NCBI GenBank assembly: GCA_018711625.1 | Contig: DVID01000009.1 | Location: forward strand, 62,001-126,000 | DNA: 64,000 nt | Direction of reading: 5' to 3' | Source of the DNA: Candidatus Limicola stercorigallinarum | GTDB lineage: Bacteria; Actinomycetota; Coriobacteriia; Coriobacteriales; Coriobacteriaceae | In this document: one piece after another, positions 19,813 through 30,359 of the stretch | How the letters are laid out: each line of letters begins with the position of its first letter | Position numbering within the stretch: position 1 is the stretch's first letter | Made by a program: the position numbers and the translations under genes | The notes under the pieces: model-generated | Told to the model about the DNA's origin: nothing | What the model saw: only the letters and a program-made list of their open reading frames with translations | Database searches by the model: none

Positions 19813-20859
19813 CTATCGGGCTCCCACAATGCGCTGTTTGAGCTGACCACAGGCAGCGTCAATGTCTCCCCCGCGCGAGTTGCGAATCGTTGTCTCAACA
19901 CCACGCATCTGAAGGCGACGCTGGAGCTCCTCAACCTTCTTAACCGGCGAAGGCTTGAAGGGGCTATCAGGAATGTGGTTGAGCTGGATGAGATTCACAT
20001 GGCAGAGCGTGCCCTCGCAGAAATCGCAAAGTGCCTGCATTTCGGGGTTGGTATCGTTGATACCCTCAATCATGGCAAACTCATAGGTGGGACGGCGTCC
20101 CGTACGTTCAACGTAATCCTGGATGGCCTCGTGCAGACGCGGCAGTGTGTACTTTTTCACGCCAGGCATAAGCTGGTTGCGCGTTGTTTGGACGGCTGAA
20201 TGAAGTGAAATTGCCAAAGTGAACTGCTCAGGAAGCTGGGAGAACGCGCGGATACCAGGGATGATGCCACAGGTGGATACCGTGAGGTGACGCGCGCCGA
20301 TGTTGGGGCCATGCTCCGCATTGAGCATACGGAGAGCCTCGACCGTGTGGTCAAAGTTGGCGAATGGCTCACCTTGGCCCATGAACACCACACTGGTCAC
20401 GCGCTCGCCAAAATCGCGCGCTACGTGGAGAACCTGGTCCACCATCTCCTGAGCTGTGAGCGACCGGGTGAGTCCAGCGAGGCCGGTGGCGCAGAACGAG
20501 CAGCCCATGCCACACCCTGCCTGCGTGGAAATACAGACTGAGAGTTTATTGCGGCTCGGCATGGCAACGGTTTCCACAGCCACGCCGTCGGGGAACTGCA
20601 AAAGATATTTGCGCGATCCATCTTGCGAAACCTGACGAGCTGCCTCACGTGGGATTCCAAACGTGAAGCGCTGTGCAAGCTGGTCGCGCAGACTCTTCGG
20701 AAGATTGGTCATCTCATCAAACGAACATACGTTCTTATCGAAGAGCCATTCTGCGAGCTGTTTTGCGCGAAACGCCGGTTGCTTGCACGAGGCAACAAGC
20801 TCAGTAAGCTCATCCATCGTAAGCGAGCGGATATCGCGCGGCTGTTTTGTTTGTTCCAT
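19813..20859 (-). CDS. rlmN: Dual-specificity 23S rRNA/tRNA (adenine-C2) methyltransferase RlmN
   Basis: VCISTQAGCGMGCSFCATGLAGLTRSLTAQEMVDQV (radical SAM CxxxCxxC); likely start MEQTKQPRDIRSLTMDELTE. Confidence 0.94.
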   Translation of the reverse strand: MEQTKQPRDIRSLTMDELTELVASCKQPAFRAKQLAEWLFDKNVCSFDEMTNLPKSLRDQLAQRFTFGIPREAARQVSQDGSRKYLLQFPDGVAVETVAMPSRNKLSVCISTQAGCGMGCSFCATGLAGLTRSLTAQEMVDQVLHVARDFGERVTSVVFMGQGEPFANFDHTVEALRMLNAEHGPNIGARHLTVSTCGIIPGIRAFSQLPEQFTLAISLHSAVQTTRNQLMPGVKKYTLPRLHEAIQDYVERTGRRPTYEFAMIEGINDTNPEMQALCDFCEGTLCHVNLIQLNHIPDSPFKPSPVKKVEELQRRLQMRGVETTIRNSRGGDIDAACGQLKQRIVGAR

Positions 20860-20982
20860 TGCGCGCCTTTCTATGTGCGTATGGGTGTTGGAGTATCTGT
20901 ATACAATAAGATACCGTGAGAAAAAACCGCGTGCCACAGATCCGCGCGGCGGCTAAAAATCCACCAACGGAAGGAGCTGGCA

Positions 20983-21948
20983 ATGTCCAGAAAGAGCCGG
21001 GAAGATATGCGCGTGGTTGTGCTGGCAGGCGGTATATCCGACGAACGCGAGATTTCTCGCGCTTCGGGTGCAAATGTTGTATCTGCACTCAACGAGCAGG
21101 GCTATGGCACGGTTGAGATGCTCGACCCATCGGACAACGACTTTCTTCAGGCACTCTCCAACGGCTCCTATGACGTGGCGTTCATAGCCCTCCATGGACG
21201 TGGCGGCGAGGATGGCATGGTCCAGAGTATCTTGGAGTACCTGGGTATCCCCTACACGGGTTCTGGCGTAGCAGCAAGCGCCTGTGCTGCCGATAAGGAT
21301 ATCTCGAAGGTGCTCTATGAACATGCTGGTATTCCTATTGCGCGCGGCACAGTGGTGTTCCGCGGTAAAGACATCGATTGTGCCGCCATTGTGGCAGACC
21401 TGGGCGATCAGCTCTTTGTTAAGCCTGCCGTGAATGGATCGAGCTACGGCGTTTCATGTGTAACCTCGGCAGACGAGCTTCCGCCGGCGCTTGAGCTCGC
21501 ATTCGAGCATGGCGATAAGGTCCTCGTGGAGCAGCGTTTGGTAGGAACCGAGATCACCGTCGGAGTGTTTGGCGATGACACCGTTGAGGCGCTGCCCATC
21601 GTTGAGATTTTGAAGCAGGAGGGTAGCGAGTTCTACGACCTTGATGTGAAATACATCGATCCTACGCTCGTGCATCGCATTCCTGCGCGGCTTGATCCTG
21701 CCGACTATGCTCGTGCGCAGGAGCTGGCCTGTGCCGCTCATAAGGCGTTGGGCTGCACGGGCTTCTCGCGGAGCGATTTTATTGTGACGACTGATGGCCC
21801 CGTCATTCTGGAAACGAATACCATCCCGGGCATGACCGATACCTCGCTCTATCCCGACGAGGTGCGCCACGCCGGTAAAACCTTCCCCGAGGTAGTTGCC
21901 GCATTGGTGGATATTGCGCTCACCCACGCCGAGAACGCCTCAAAGTAA
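20983..21948 (+). CDS. ddl: D-alanine--D-alanine ligase
   Basis: VVVLAGGISDEREISRASG, ALHGRGGEDGMVQSILEYLGIPYTGSGVAASA, LETNTIPGMTDTSLYPDE. Confidence 0.93.
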   Translation: MSRKSREDMRVVVLAGGISDEREISRASGANVVSALNEQGYGTVEMLDPSDNDFLQALSNGSYDVAFIALHGRGGEDGMVQSILEYLGIPYTGSGVAASACAADKDISKVLYEHAGIPIARGTVVFRGKDIDCAAIVADLGDQLFVKPAVNGSSYGVSCVTSADELPPALELAFEHGDKVLVEQRLVGTEITVGVFGDDTVEALPIVEILKQEGSEFYDLDVKYIDPTLVHRIPARLDPADYARAQELACAAHKALGCTGFSRSDFIVTTDGPVILETNTIPGMTDTSLYPDEVRHAGKTFPEVVAALVDIALTHAENASK

Positions 21949-21974
21949 CGGGCCTTTACCCTTCGGAGTTGAAT

Positions 21975-24863
21975 ATGACCATAGACGAGGCGGTGCTGCC
22001 GGGAACACCCCCAGCGGTGGTTGAGGCGTATCGCACCCTTGCCGAGCGCGCCCGTACGCGTATGTTTGGCCTGATAGAAGAGGATGTCATCATCCTCGAC
22101 ACCGAGACCACCGGTCTCTCGGTGCGCGACAACGAGCTGATTGAAATCTCGGCCGCGCGCCTATCGGGCCGCACGATCATGGAGCGCTACAACACCTTCG
22201 TGAAGCCCTCGGGTCTTATTCCGCCCGAGATTGTGACGCTTACCGGCATCACCAATGCCGACGTGGCTCATGCGCCCTCTGCGCGTGAAGCGGTGGCAGG
22301 GCTCGTGGACTTTGTGCAAGGGTGCCCGGTAGTGGCGCACAATGCCACCTTCGACCGTAGCTTCATTGAGGCGGTCAAGGGTGGCGTCAAAGTGAGCGAC
22401 ATTTGGATCGACTCGCTTGCGCTCTCACGGGTTGCCTTGCCACGTCTCGCTTCGCACAAACTCTCGTTTATGGCCGACATCTTTGGCTGTGCCTCGGTTT
22501 CGCATCGTGCTGAGGACGATGTAGATGCGCTTGCTGGCGTGTGGCGTATTTTGCTCACCGCCTTGAGCGACCTTCCTGCAGGTCTTATGGGTCATCTTGC
22601 CACGATGCACCCCGATGTGCCATGGTCGTACCGTCCCATCTTCTCCTATTTGGCGCAGGAGCAGCTTGGTGCTCCCTTCTCATTGCTGGCTGCGCGGTCG
22701 GACATTCTTAAGGCCGATGTAGCTGCCGAGAAGTTCGATGCCAAAGATGTGGCGCGCATTGAGATGCCACGCTGCGATGAAGTTGAGGCGTGCTACGCGC
22801 CTGGTGGCCTTGTGAGCCGTATGTATCAGACGTACGAGCCGCGCACGGAGCAGATTGAGATGGCTACCGAGGTGCGCGATGCGCTCGCTACCTCAACACA
22901 TCGGGTGATTGAGGCGGGCACGGGCGTTGGGAAGTCCATAGCCTACCTTATCCCCTTGGCGGAGGCCGCCAAGCGCAACAACATCACCGTGGGTATCGCA
23001 ACAAAATCGAACAACCTGGCCGATCAGCTTATGTATCACGAGCTCCCTGCGCTTGCGCGCGAGATTGAGGGGGGCCTTTCGTTTTGCGCACTCAAGGGGT
23101 ATGACCATTACCCCTGCCTGCGCAAGCTGGAGCGCCTAAGCCGGTCTACGAGCGAGATTGTTACCACGCGCGACCCTGCAGACACCCTGACGGCTATAGC
23201 AGTTATCTATGCCTATGTGTGCCAGTCTCCCGCGGGCGATCTTGATTCGCTCGGTATTCGGTGGCGGAGCGTCAACCGTGCGGACCTTACCACGGGTTCG
23301 CGCGAGTGTGCACGGCGTCTTTGCCCCTTCTTCCCAGATAAATGCTTGGTACATGGTGCGCGCCGCCGCGCCGCGCGGGCCGATGTGGTGGTAACCAACC
23401 ATTCGCTTCTCTTCCGCAATGTAGCAGCCGAGGGCAAGATACTCCCACCTATTAGGCACTGGGTGGTGGACGAGGCGCATGCCATTGAGAAAGAGGCTCG
23501 CCGGCAATGGGCCGTTACCGTTTCGGCGGATGATACCCGTGCGGTGTTTGAGCGCCTGGGCGGCGAAAAGGCTGGCGTGCTGGGCGCCCTCACCCGTGAT
23601 TTGGCCTCTTCAGATGCGGCGACGCTCTATATGGGGCTGACCGCCCGTGCTACGGCAACAGTGGCGCGCGCTTCGCTTGCTATGGCGGGCGTGTTTGAGG
23701 GTGTGCGCGACCTGGCTCAAACTGTGCGCAGTGGTGGCTACGACCTTACGAATACTTGGGTAGGGCCCGAGGTGCGCGCTTCAGCTTCGTGGGAGCGGTT
23801 TTTAGAGGCGGCGCACCCGGCGCTCGATGCCCTTGATGCTGCACGTCACGCTCTTGATGCTCTGGTGGAGACGGTGGCAAAGGACAAGCCTGAGCTTGTG
23901 GTGGATGCTGCCGATAGCGCCCGCCGCGTGGTGGAGCTCTTTGAGAGTCTCAAGCTCATTGCCGAGGGGGCGGACAACCGCTATGTGTATTCGTTCCAGG
24001 TGAATAAGCGCATAAAAGCTGGTGGTGAGACGCTGACAGCCGAGCGCCTTGATATTGGCGAGGTGCTAGCAGAGGAATGGCTCCCCGAGATGTCGAGTGC
24101 CATTTTCACGTCGGCAACCATGACCGTTTCGGGCACATTTGACCACTTCTTGCATGCTGTCGGGCTCGACCGTCTTCCCAGCGGCTCATACAAGGCGCTC
24201 CACTTGGATTCGAGCTACGATTTTGACGCCCATATGGCTGTCGTGGTGGCGGGGGACTTGCCTGATCCGCGCAACCGTGAGGCCTATCTGGCAGCGCTCG
24301 AGCAGCTGCTTGTGGATGTGCACCTGGTCATGGGTGGTTCCACGCTCACGCTCTTCACCAACCGGCGTGATATGGAAGACTTGTACGCTGCTGTTGAACC
24401 CAAACTCGCGCGCGAAGGGCTTGAGCTTCTTTGCCAAACGCGGGGCACCTCGCCCAAGCAGCTGCGTGACCACTTTATCTCCGAGCGCATGTCGTCCCTT
24501 TTTGCCCTCAAGGCGTTTTGGGAGGGCTTCGATGCCTCGGGCGATACGCTGCGTTGCGTGGTCATTCCTAAACTGCCTTTTGCAAGCCCCACCGATCCGC
24601 TCTCGTGTGAGCGCAACCTCAGGGAAGACCGTGCTTGGGCGCGCTATGCCTTGCCTGATGCGGTTCTTGAGGTGAAGCAGGCAGCGGGTCGTCTTATCCG
24701 CTCGTCATCCGACACGGGCGTGTTGGTGTTGGCGGATTCGCGCTTGCTCACCAAGGGGTATGGCAAGAAGTTCCTCAATTCCCTGCCCACCCCAAGCTAT
24801 CAGCGCATTGAGGCCTCGCAGGTAGGGCACTACATCACACTGTGGCGTCATGCCCACGGCTGA
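21975..24863 (+). CDS. DinG-family helicase with N-terminal DEDD exonuclease domain
   Basis: VIILDTETTGLSVRDNELIEISAARLSG exonuclease motif; VIEAGTGVGKSIAYLIPL Walker A, VVDEAHAIEKEA, C-terminal helicase QAAGRLIRSSSDTGVLVLAD. Start within 21969-21975 uncertain. Confidence 0.88.
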   Translation: MTIDEAVLPGTPPAVVEAYRTLAERARTRMFGLIEEDVIILDTETTGLSVRDNELIEISAARLSGRTIMERYNTFVKPSGLIPPEIVTLTGITNADVAHAPSAREAVAGLVDFVQGCPVVAHNATFDRSFIEAVKGGVKVSDIWIDSLALSRVALPRLASHKLSFMADIFGCASVSHRAEDDVDALAGVWRILLTALSDLPAGLMGHLATMHPDVPWSYRPIFSYLAQEQLGAPFSLLAARSDILKADVAAEKFDAKDVARIEMPRCDEVEACYAPGGLVSRMYQTYEPRTEQIEMATEVRDALATSTHRVIEAGTGVGKSIAYLIPLAEAAKRNNITVGIATKSNNLADQLMYHELPALAREIEGGLSFCALKGYDHYPCLRKLERLSRSTSEIVTTRDPADTLTAIAVIYAYVCQSPAGDLDSLGIRWRSVNRADLTTGSRECARRLCPFFPDKCLVHGARRRAARADVVVTNHSLLFRNVAAEGKILPPIRHWVVDEAHAIEKEARRQWAVTVSADDTRAVFERLGGEKAGVLGALTRDLASSDAATLYMGLTARATATVARASLAMAGVFEGVRDLAQTVRSGGYDLTNTWVGPEVRASASWERFLEAAHPALDALDAARHALDALVETVAKDKPELVVDAADSARRVVELFESLKLIAEGADNRYVYSFQVNKRIKAGGETLTAERLDIGEVLAEEWLPEMSSAIFTSATMTVSGTFDHFLHAVGLDRLPSGSYKALHLDSSYDFDAHMAVVVAGDLPDPRNREAYLAALEQLLVDVHLVMGGSTLTLFTNRRDMEDLYAAVEPKLAREGLELLCQTRGTSPKQLRDHFISERMSSLFALKAFWEGFDASGDTLRCVVIPKLPFASPTDPLSCERNLREDRAWARYALPDAVLEVKQAAGRLIRSSSDTGVLVLADSRLLTKGYGKKFLNSLPTPSYQRIEASQVGHYITLWRHAHG

Positions 24864-25764
24864 GGCTCTGGACGTAGCGCAGAAAGTCCGCTCGCAACGC
24901 GTGTGGCTCCACAATCCAGGCATCGCCACCTTGAGCGAGAACTTGGTCAAAGAGCCATGCGCGTGCGGTCACATTGAGGTGCATCAGCATGCGGTCTTCG
25001 GTTCCGGGGTCGAGCTCGTATGAGGTCACTCCAGCCCAGCTCATAGCGTCTGCCAAGGCGTCGGCGGGCAGGGAGAGAGTCACCGCCTCACCAGCATGTG
25101 CCATGCTCGCAGCAACGTCGTAGTGACTATAGGCGTGGGGTACGACAGAATCTTCGGTGGGGGTAACAGCGGTGACACGGTCGAGGCGGTAGCGACGTTC
25201 TCCATCGTGCTCCAAGTCCCACGCGATGAGGTAGGCGGTGTCGCTCGCCACCTCGATGGTGGCGGGGTCTATCAGGCGTTCGCGTGGTTCAGCATCGTCG
25301 TGTGCGCGATAGCCCAAACGCAGGCGCACACCGTCCTGTATGGCTGCTTGCAGTGCCGGGTACCACGGTCCAAACGAAGGTGCGCCGCTGAGCTGGGTAT
25401 CGCTGTGAAGGTTGGTGCCTAAGGGGAGCATGGCATGCTCAATGTGGGCGCGAGTTGCCTCGTCGATGTTGAGCGTGGAGAGCACGCTTGCCACGGCAAT
25501 TCCTTCAGACACCGTAAGGCGAAGAGTTGCCAGGCGCGCCGCATCGCCTTCGAGCACGACCTCGTCGTTTCCGAGGTACACCAGCGCTCGTGAACCCGTT
25601 TCGCGGTTGGCGAGCGTGGAAATGGTTGTAAGGCACGCATCGAGTTCATCGGCCGACATGTGAAGGTTGTGGCAAAGTTCCGCCACAGGAAGGCGACCCT
25701 CAGGGGCGGCGCTAAGCGCTTCCAGAAGCTCGAGCGTACGTATGACCGCAACATCAGTTTTCAT
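24835..25764 (-). CDS. WYL-domain transcriptional regulator, PafC-like
   Basis: RTLELLEALSAAPEGRLPVAELCHNLHMS...YRAHDDAEPRERLIDPATIEVASDTAYLIAWDLEHDGERRYRLDRV. Confidence 0.8.
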   Translation of the reverse strand: MKTDVAVIRTLELLEALSAAPEGRLPVAELCHNLHMSADELDACLTTISTLANRETGSRALVYLGNDEVVLEGDAARLATLRLTVSEGIAVASVLSTLNIDEATRAHIEHAMLPLGTNLHSDTQLSGAPSFGPWYPALQAAIQDGVRLRLGYRAHDDAEPRERLIDPATIEVASDTAYLIAWDLEHDGERRYRLDRVTAVTPTEDSVVPHAYSHYDVAASMAHAGEAVTLSLPADALADAMSWAGVTSYELDPGTEDRMLMHLNVTARAWLFDQVLAQGGDAWIVEPHALRADFLRYVQSLSRGHDATV

Positions 25765-26782
25765 GGGCGCACACCGCCTTGTTGCAGAGGGTATTCCAAG
25801 TATCTACCAGCGCATCTGGCGCTATGGGGACAATGTTGTCGCGCGCGTGGCCAAGCAGATAGCGCGCCATCGCGTCCAACGAGCGCGCCTCAATATGCCA
25901 GGTCCACGTATCGTCTGCCTCATGTGTGATAGTTCCCCGTCCGCAGGTGATGGTCGCGCGTTCCGCCTCAGTGCTCGTGGCGGGAAACTGCACCATAGCG
26001 TCAACAGGTGCCTCGTCTGAAAAATCAAAGGGCAAAAAACGGTAGGCGCGTACATCAAAGCTTTCCGGCACCACATAGCGCCCTTGCGGCCGCCATGCGC
26101 GCTTGATGCGATCGATGCGGAAGGTGCGAATTTGGCCCGAGGCGTCATCCAGCCCGGTGAGGTACGTGGTCCCATTCTGCATAAACAGGCCGTAGATTTG
26201 AATCGTTCGTTGCGATTCGGTGCCTTTGGCGTCGCAATAGCTCACCTTAAGGGCGCGTTTGGTCGTATACGCCTGCCAAACCGCCTCCACGATGGGGTTG
26301 GGTGTGCGGTCAGGCGCATCGAAGATGCTTGTGGTGCGCTCCCCGCTGCGCACCGCACGAACGATCTGCGCCTTTTTGAGTGCGCTGGCAAGAGGTGTGG
26401 AAAGGGGGTTTTGGGGAATGGCCAGGTGCTTTGTAAGGGCATCGATAACAAGATCGAGCTCGTCAAGCGAGAGCTCGTCTGTTGCGGCAAAGGTGCTTGT
26501 GCGGTCAATCGCCCAGAGTCCCGTTTCCGTTTCTGAGGAGCCTTCGGGCTGCATATTGCGAATGATGATGCCGCACGAGGCAAGCGCCTTGCGGTCACGG
26601 CGAAACTTGCGCATCTCAGAGTCGAGGTTATCCGAGCCATAACCCAGGTCAGAGTCGGTCACAATCTCTTCTGTGGTGAGTGGCCGTGTTGAGGTGTTCA
26701 GCATAAACACCAGGTTGAGCCGGCGCCAACCAGCGTCGTCAGCCGTGGGCGAAGTCGTGGGAGAAGATGTGCGTGCGGCCAC
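25754..26782 (-). CDS. WYL-domain transcriptional regulator, PafB-like
   Basis: RRLNLVFMLNTSTRPLTTEEIV...LKVSYCDAKGTESQRTIQIYGLFMQNGTTYLTGLDDASGQIRTFRIDRI; overlaps the next gene. Confidence 0.8.
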   Translation of the reverse strand: MAARTSSPTTSPTADDAGWRRLNLVFMLNTSTRPLTTEEIVTDSDLGYGSDNLDSEMRKFRRDRKALASCGIIIRNMQPEGSSETETGLWAIDRTSTFAATDELSLDELDLVIDALTKHLAIPQNPLSTPLASALKKAQIVRAVRSGERTTSIFDAPDRTPNPIVEAVWQAYTTKRALKVSYCDAKGTESQRTIQIYGLFMQNGTTYLTGLDDASGQIRTFRIDRIKRAWRPQGRYVVPESFDVRAYRFLPFDFSDEAPVDAMVQFPATSTEAERATITCGRGTITHEADDTWTWHIEARSLDAMARYLLGHARDNIVPIAPDALVDTWNTLCNKAVCAHEN

Positions 26783-26986
26783 CGTTTCACCTTCCGTGCA
26801 AGGAGTTGAGATGCCAGACCATTCTAATCGATGTGGAGATAGGGGGTAATCACCGGCAGCTTAGTATGGTAGGGGGCACCACAACAGCAGAAATGCAGGA
26901 TTCGCGGTATACTTCCGACAGAATATAGCTGCTGTGCGGCGGAGGTATTCCCCACAGCATGTTGGAAACGTCGATACGGAGTGCAG

Positions 26987-29900
26987 ATGGCAAACACGCG
27001 GACATACCTCAACCATCTTCTCCAGAGCACGGGTATTACGCCCGCATGCAGCGAGGAGGAGCGCGTAGCGGCTGAGGAGATTGCGCAGATTTTCGCCCAT
27101 CACGGCTTCACGCCTGAGACGCAGGAGTTCAGTGCGTCGGGTTCTCAGCGCATGGTGCAGGGCGTTTTGGGCATTGCTGCCTTCCTGGGTGCGGTTCTCA
27201 TGGGCGTGGGCGGTGCTATTGGCATTGTGGGCCTTTTGCTTGCTCTGGCATCTGCGGTGCTCTACGCGCTCGAGCGTTCCGGGCGCCCCATTCTCTCAAG
27301 CTTGGGAGCGGGCGGCCTTTCGCAGAACGTGATTGCTTACCACAAAGCCTCGGGCCCGCTCGCCTCGCCGCGCAACCGCCCGGTGGTGATTGTGGCGCAC
27401 TACGATTCGCCTCGCGCCGATATCTTCGCCAACATGCCATATGCCGCCTATCGTCCGGCTCTGGTAAAGCTTTTGCCCATCGCTATGCTGGTGCCTGCGA
27501 TTGTTGCGATTGTTCGCCTACTTCCTTTGCCGGGTGCGGCGAGCACGCTGCTGTGGATTGTGGCCATTCTCGTGGCGCTGGTACCGCTGGCGCAGTCTGT
27601 TGCCATCATCTTGAACCGTTTTGTGCTGCCCTATACCTCGGGCGCGGTGTGCAATAAGTCGTCTGTGGCGTCGCTTCTGGGCGTGATGGACGCGGTGGCG
27701 CCGTATGAGGGTGTTGATGAGTTTCCTGGTGATGTGCCCTTTGAGGAATACTTCGAGGAGCAGCAGCGCATTGCCGAGGAAGAGCGTGCCGCCGCCGAGG
27801 CTGCGGCCAACCCCGATTACGCCGACCTATTGGAGCAGGAGGGCATCGTCGTAGAGGAAGAGGCTGCCGCCGAGGACGAGGCCGCTTCTGAGAACGAGGC
27901 CGTTGAGGCCGACGATTTTGCTGCGGACGATGAAGAGGAATCCGCGGCAGAGGTCGCAGACGAGGAGCTTGAGTCCGAGGATTTCTCGTTTGCCGATGAG
28001 GTGGCTGAGGATACCGCTTCTTCCGATGACGATGGTGCGCTTGCAGTTGAGGAGGCCATCTCCGAGGTTGAGCAGGAGGCCACCGAGGAAGCTGCAGAGC
28101 CCGAGCAGCCGAGCATTATCAATGCAGCGGGTATGTATCGCTTTGGTGCTGACGCCATCCATGCTCTTGGTATGGTGCCCGAGAGCTGCGTTTTGGTGTA
28201 TGAGGATCTTGATCCCGCGCCGCAACATGCGGCCCGTCCGGCTGCCGCTGTGCCTGCGTCCACTCCGAGCGTTGCAGCTCCTCAGGAAGAGTCTGCGTTT
28301 GCAGCTCCTGCAGAGGAGGTTGAGGAGACTTCTGAGTTCGCCGCCCAGCAGGACATGGTTGAAAAAGATGTATCCGCATCTGCTACGCCGTTGGACGACG
28401 ATTTTGAGGATGAGGACGACGGTCGCGACTATGAGGCAGAGCGTGATGCGCTCATCAGCTCTACCCACAAACCCATCCGGCATCAACCTATCCAGCAGGT
28501 GAATGCTCCCGCGCGTGGCTTCACGGGCCTTTCGGGCATTGGTGGCGCCGGCGGCATTGGCGAGCTTTTCTCGCAGGTGGGCGGCAAGGCCTCTGAGCTC
28601 TTTAGCTCGGTGCTCCATCACGGACGCCACGCGATCGAAAGTATCGAGTCTACGGCGCGCTCCATTACCGGGTCGAACAAGACCGAGGACGAGCTGTACG
28701 AGTCGTACGACGAGAACGCCGCTGAGGACCTTGATGGCACCGAGGGCGCGTTTGACGATGAGGGCCAGGTCGGCGAGAACGTTTCGTGGGACGAGGCCGG
28801 CGAGGATTCTTGGGACGAAGAGGTTGCATCTGACACGTTCCAGGATGACGCGCAGGATGATGGCGGCGCTGCTGCCGACGAGGTGCCGATGACGGGTGCG
28901 ACACAGGTCTTCGCAGCGCTTGACGACGAGGACCAGCACACCGCCACCATTGAGGACACCATTGCCGTTGACGCATCGACGATCGCTCCCGCTTTTGCTG
29001 AAGACGATGGGCAGCTCTCCACGGATATGGACGATGATGCTTTCGCTCCTGAGGCGGGGGCTCCTGCTGTGGATGAGACGGTTTCTGCTTCCGAGGATGT
29101 TGACGTTACCGGTGACACGCAGCTCTTTGTGATGCCGGAGCCCGAGGAGGAGGCTGCCGCTTCTGAGGTGGTTGCCGCTTCCACCGACGAGGAAGCTCGT
29201 CCGGAGCCTGTCGCGCCGCAGCCGAGTGCTCCGGTCGAGACGGTCGATTCCCTCATGGCGGAGATTTCTTCTGCGCATCCGCGCCGCACAGCGTTCAACA
29301 CGGTGCCCGACCCGGCGCAGCCGTCGCTCAACCAGAATTCACCTTCGAGCCGTGCCTCGCTTTTCGATTTGCCCGATCCCTCTGTGGCGTCCGACGATCC
29401 TTTTGCTACGTCTGCACCGCGTACACAGAACGTCTCTACCACCACGTCGTTCGAGGTGGTTGATGGTACGGCAACGTGGGAGCGCCAGCAGGATGACTCA
29501 CCCTTCGAGACCATCACCACGGACGATGCTTCCGCGGCGCCTGCCCAGCGCGGCAAGCGTGGATTTGGCAAGCTGTTTGGCCGCAAGAAGCATACCGACG
29601 TTACGCCCACAGACGCGTGGGACGACTTTGATGGTGACGACTGGAAGGGCGGTGCCACGGGCATCCAGGGAGTCTCGGAGCATGAGCTTCGCGACGCCAT
29701 CACCTCGATGGGCGATGACGAGCTGCTGGGGCACGACATCTGGTTTGTGGCAACCGGCGCCTCCGAATATGGCAATGCTGGCATGAAGGCGTTCCTCGAG
29801 ACTCACCGCGACAAGCTGCGCGGCGTGTTCCTCATCAACCTGGAATGCGTGGGTGCAGGTCAGCTTGCCATGGTGGCCACCGAGGGCGACCGCCGCGTGC

Positions 29901-30163
29901 TTAAGGGCGATAAGCGCATCACCAATCTGGTGCGCCGTGTTTCTGCCGCGTTCCACAACGAGTTTGTTTCGGTTGAGATGCCCTATGAGGCCACGGATGC
30001 TTATGTGGCCATGAACATGAGCCTGCGCTCGCTCACCATTGCTGGTGTGGATGGCCCCAACTTTGCGTGCTCGCATAGCGAGGCCGATCAGCCCTACAAC
30101 GTTAATCCCGAGAACGTTGACTTGGTGGCCGACGTGGTGACTGAGGTGATTCGTCGCTCGTAG
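26987..30163 (+). CDS. Membrane M28-type peptidase-fold protein with very long acidic low-complexity insert
   Basis: VVIVAHYDSPRADIF, TM helices, about 650-residue Asp/Glu/Ala-rich region, then WFVATGASEYGNAGMKAFLETH...LINLECVGAG...NFACSHSEADQPYNVNPENVDLVADVV. Confidence 0.75.
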   Translation: MANTRTYLNHLLQSTGITPACSEEERVAAEEIAQIFAHHGFTPETQEFSASGSQRMVQGVLGIAAFLGAVLMGVGGAIGIVGLLLALASAVLYALERSGRPILSSLGAGGLSQNVIAYHKASGPLASPRNRPVVIVAHYDSPRADIFANMPYAAYRPALVKLLPIAMLVPAIVAIVRLLPLPGAASTLLWIVAILVALVPLAQSVAIILNRFVLPYTSGAVCNKSSVASLLGVMDAVAPYEGVDEFPGDVPFEEYFEEQQRIAEEERAAAEAAANPDYADLLEQEGIVVEEEAAAEDEAASENEAVEADDFAADDEEESAAEVADEELESEDFSFADEVAEDTASSDDDGALAVEEAISEVEQEATEEAAEPEQPSIINAAGMYRFGADAIHALGMVPESCVLVYEDLDPAPQHAARPAAAVPASTPSVAAPQEESAFAAPAEEVEETSEFAAQQDMVEKDVSASATPLDDDFEDEDDGRDYEAERDALISSTHKPIRHQPIQQVNAPARGFTGLSGIGGAGGIGELFSQVGGKASELFSSVLHHGRHAIESIESTARSITGSNKTEDELYESYDENAAEDLDGTEGAFDDEGQVGENVSWDEAGEDSWDEEVASDTFQDDAQDDGGAAADEVPMTGATQVFAALDDEDQHTATIEDTIAVDASTIAPAFAEDDGQLSTDMDDDAFAPEAGAPAVDETVSASEDVDVTGDTQLFVMPEPEEEAAASEVVAASTDEEARPEPVAPQPSAPVETVDSLMAEISSAHPRRTAFNTVPDPAQPSLNQNSPSSRASLFDLPDPSVASDDPFATSAPRTQNVSTTTSFEVVDGTATWERQQDDSPFETITTDDASAAPAQRGKRGFGKLFGRKKHTDVTPTDAWDDFDGDDWKGGATGIQGVSEHELRDAITSMGDDELLGHDIWFVATGASEYGNAGMKAFLETHRDKLRGVFLINLECVGAGQLAMVATEGDRRVLKGDKRITNLVRRVSAAFHNEFVSVEMPYEATDAYVAMNMSLRSLTIAGVDGPNFACSHSEADQPYNVNPENVDLVADVVTEVIRRS

Positions 30164-30193
30164 CGAAGGGGCGTGACGAAGACACGTGTAGCA

Positions 30194-30240
30194 AAACGTG
30201 CCAGGCACGGGTTTCGAGAGGAGCCTTGCCTGGCACGTTT
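30194..30240. terminator. Bidirectional hairpin terminator
   Basis: aaacgtgccaggca...tgcctggcacgttt, 14-bp perfect arms. Confidence 0.8.
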
Positions 30241-30359
30241 ATATAGAGCGGTACGGTTGATGGTAAAGCGCGGGGATGGGTATCGCTGAGCGTCCCAATT
30301 GCACGGCGCGCGCAATGGTGCGTTTAACTCCTACGAGTTAGTGTCCTTAGACTGACGTC

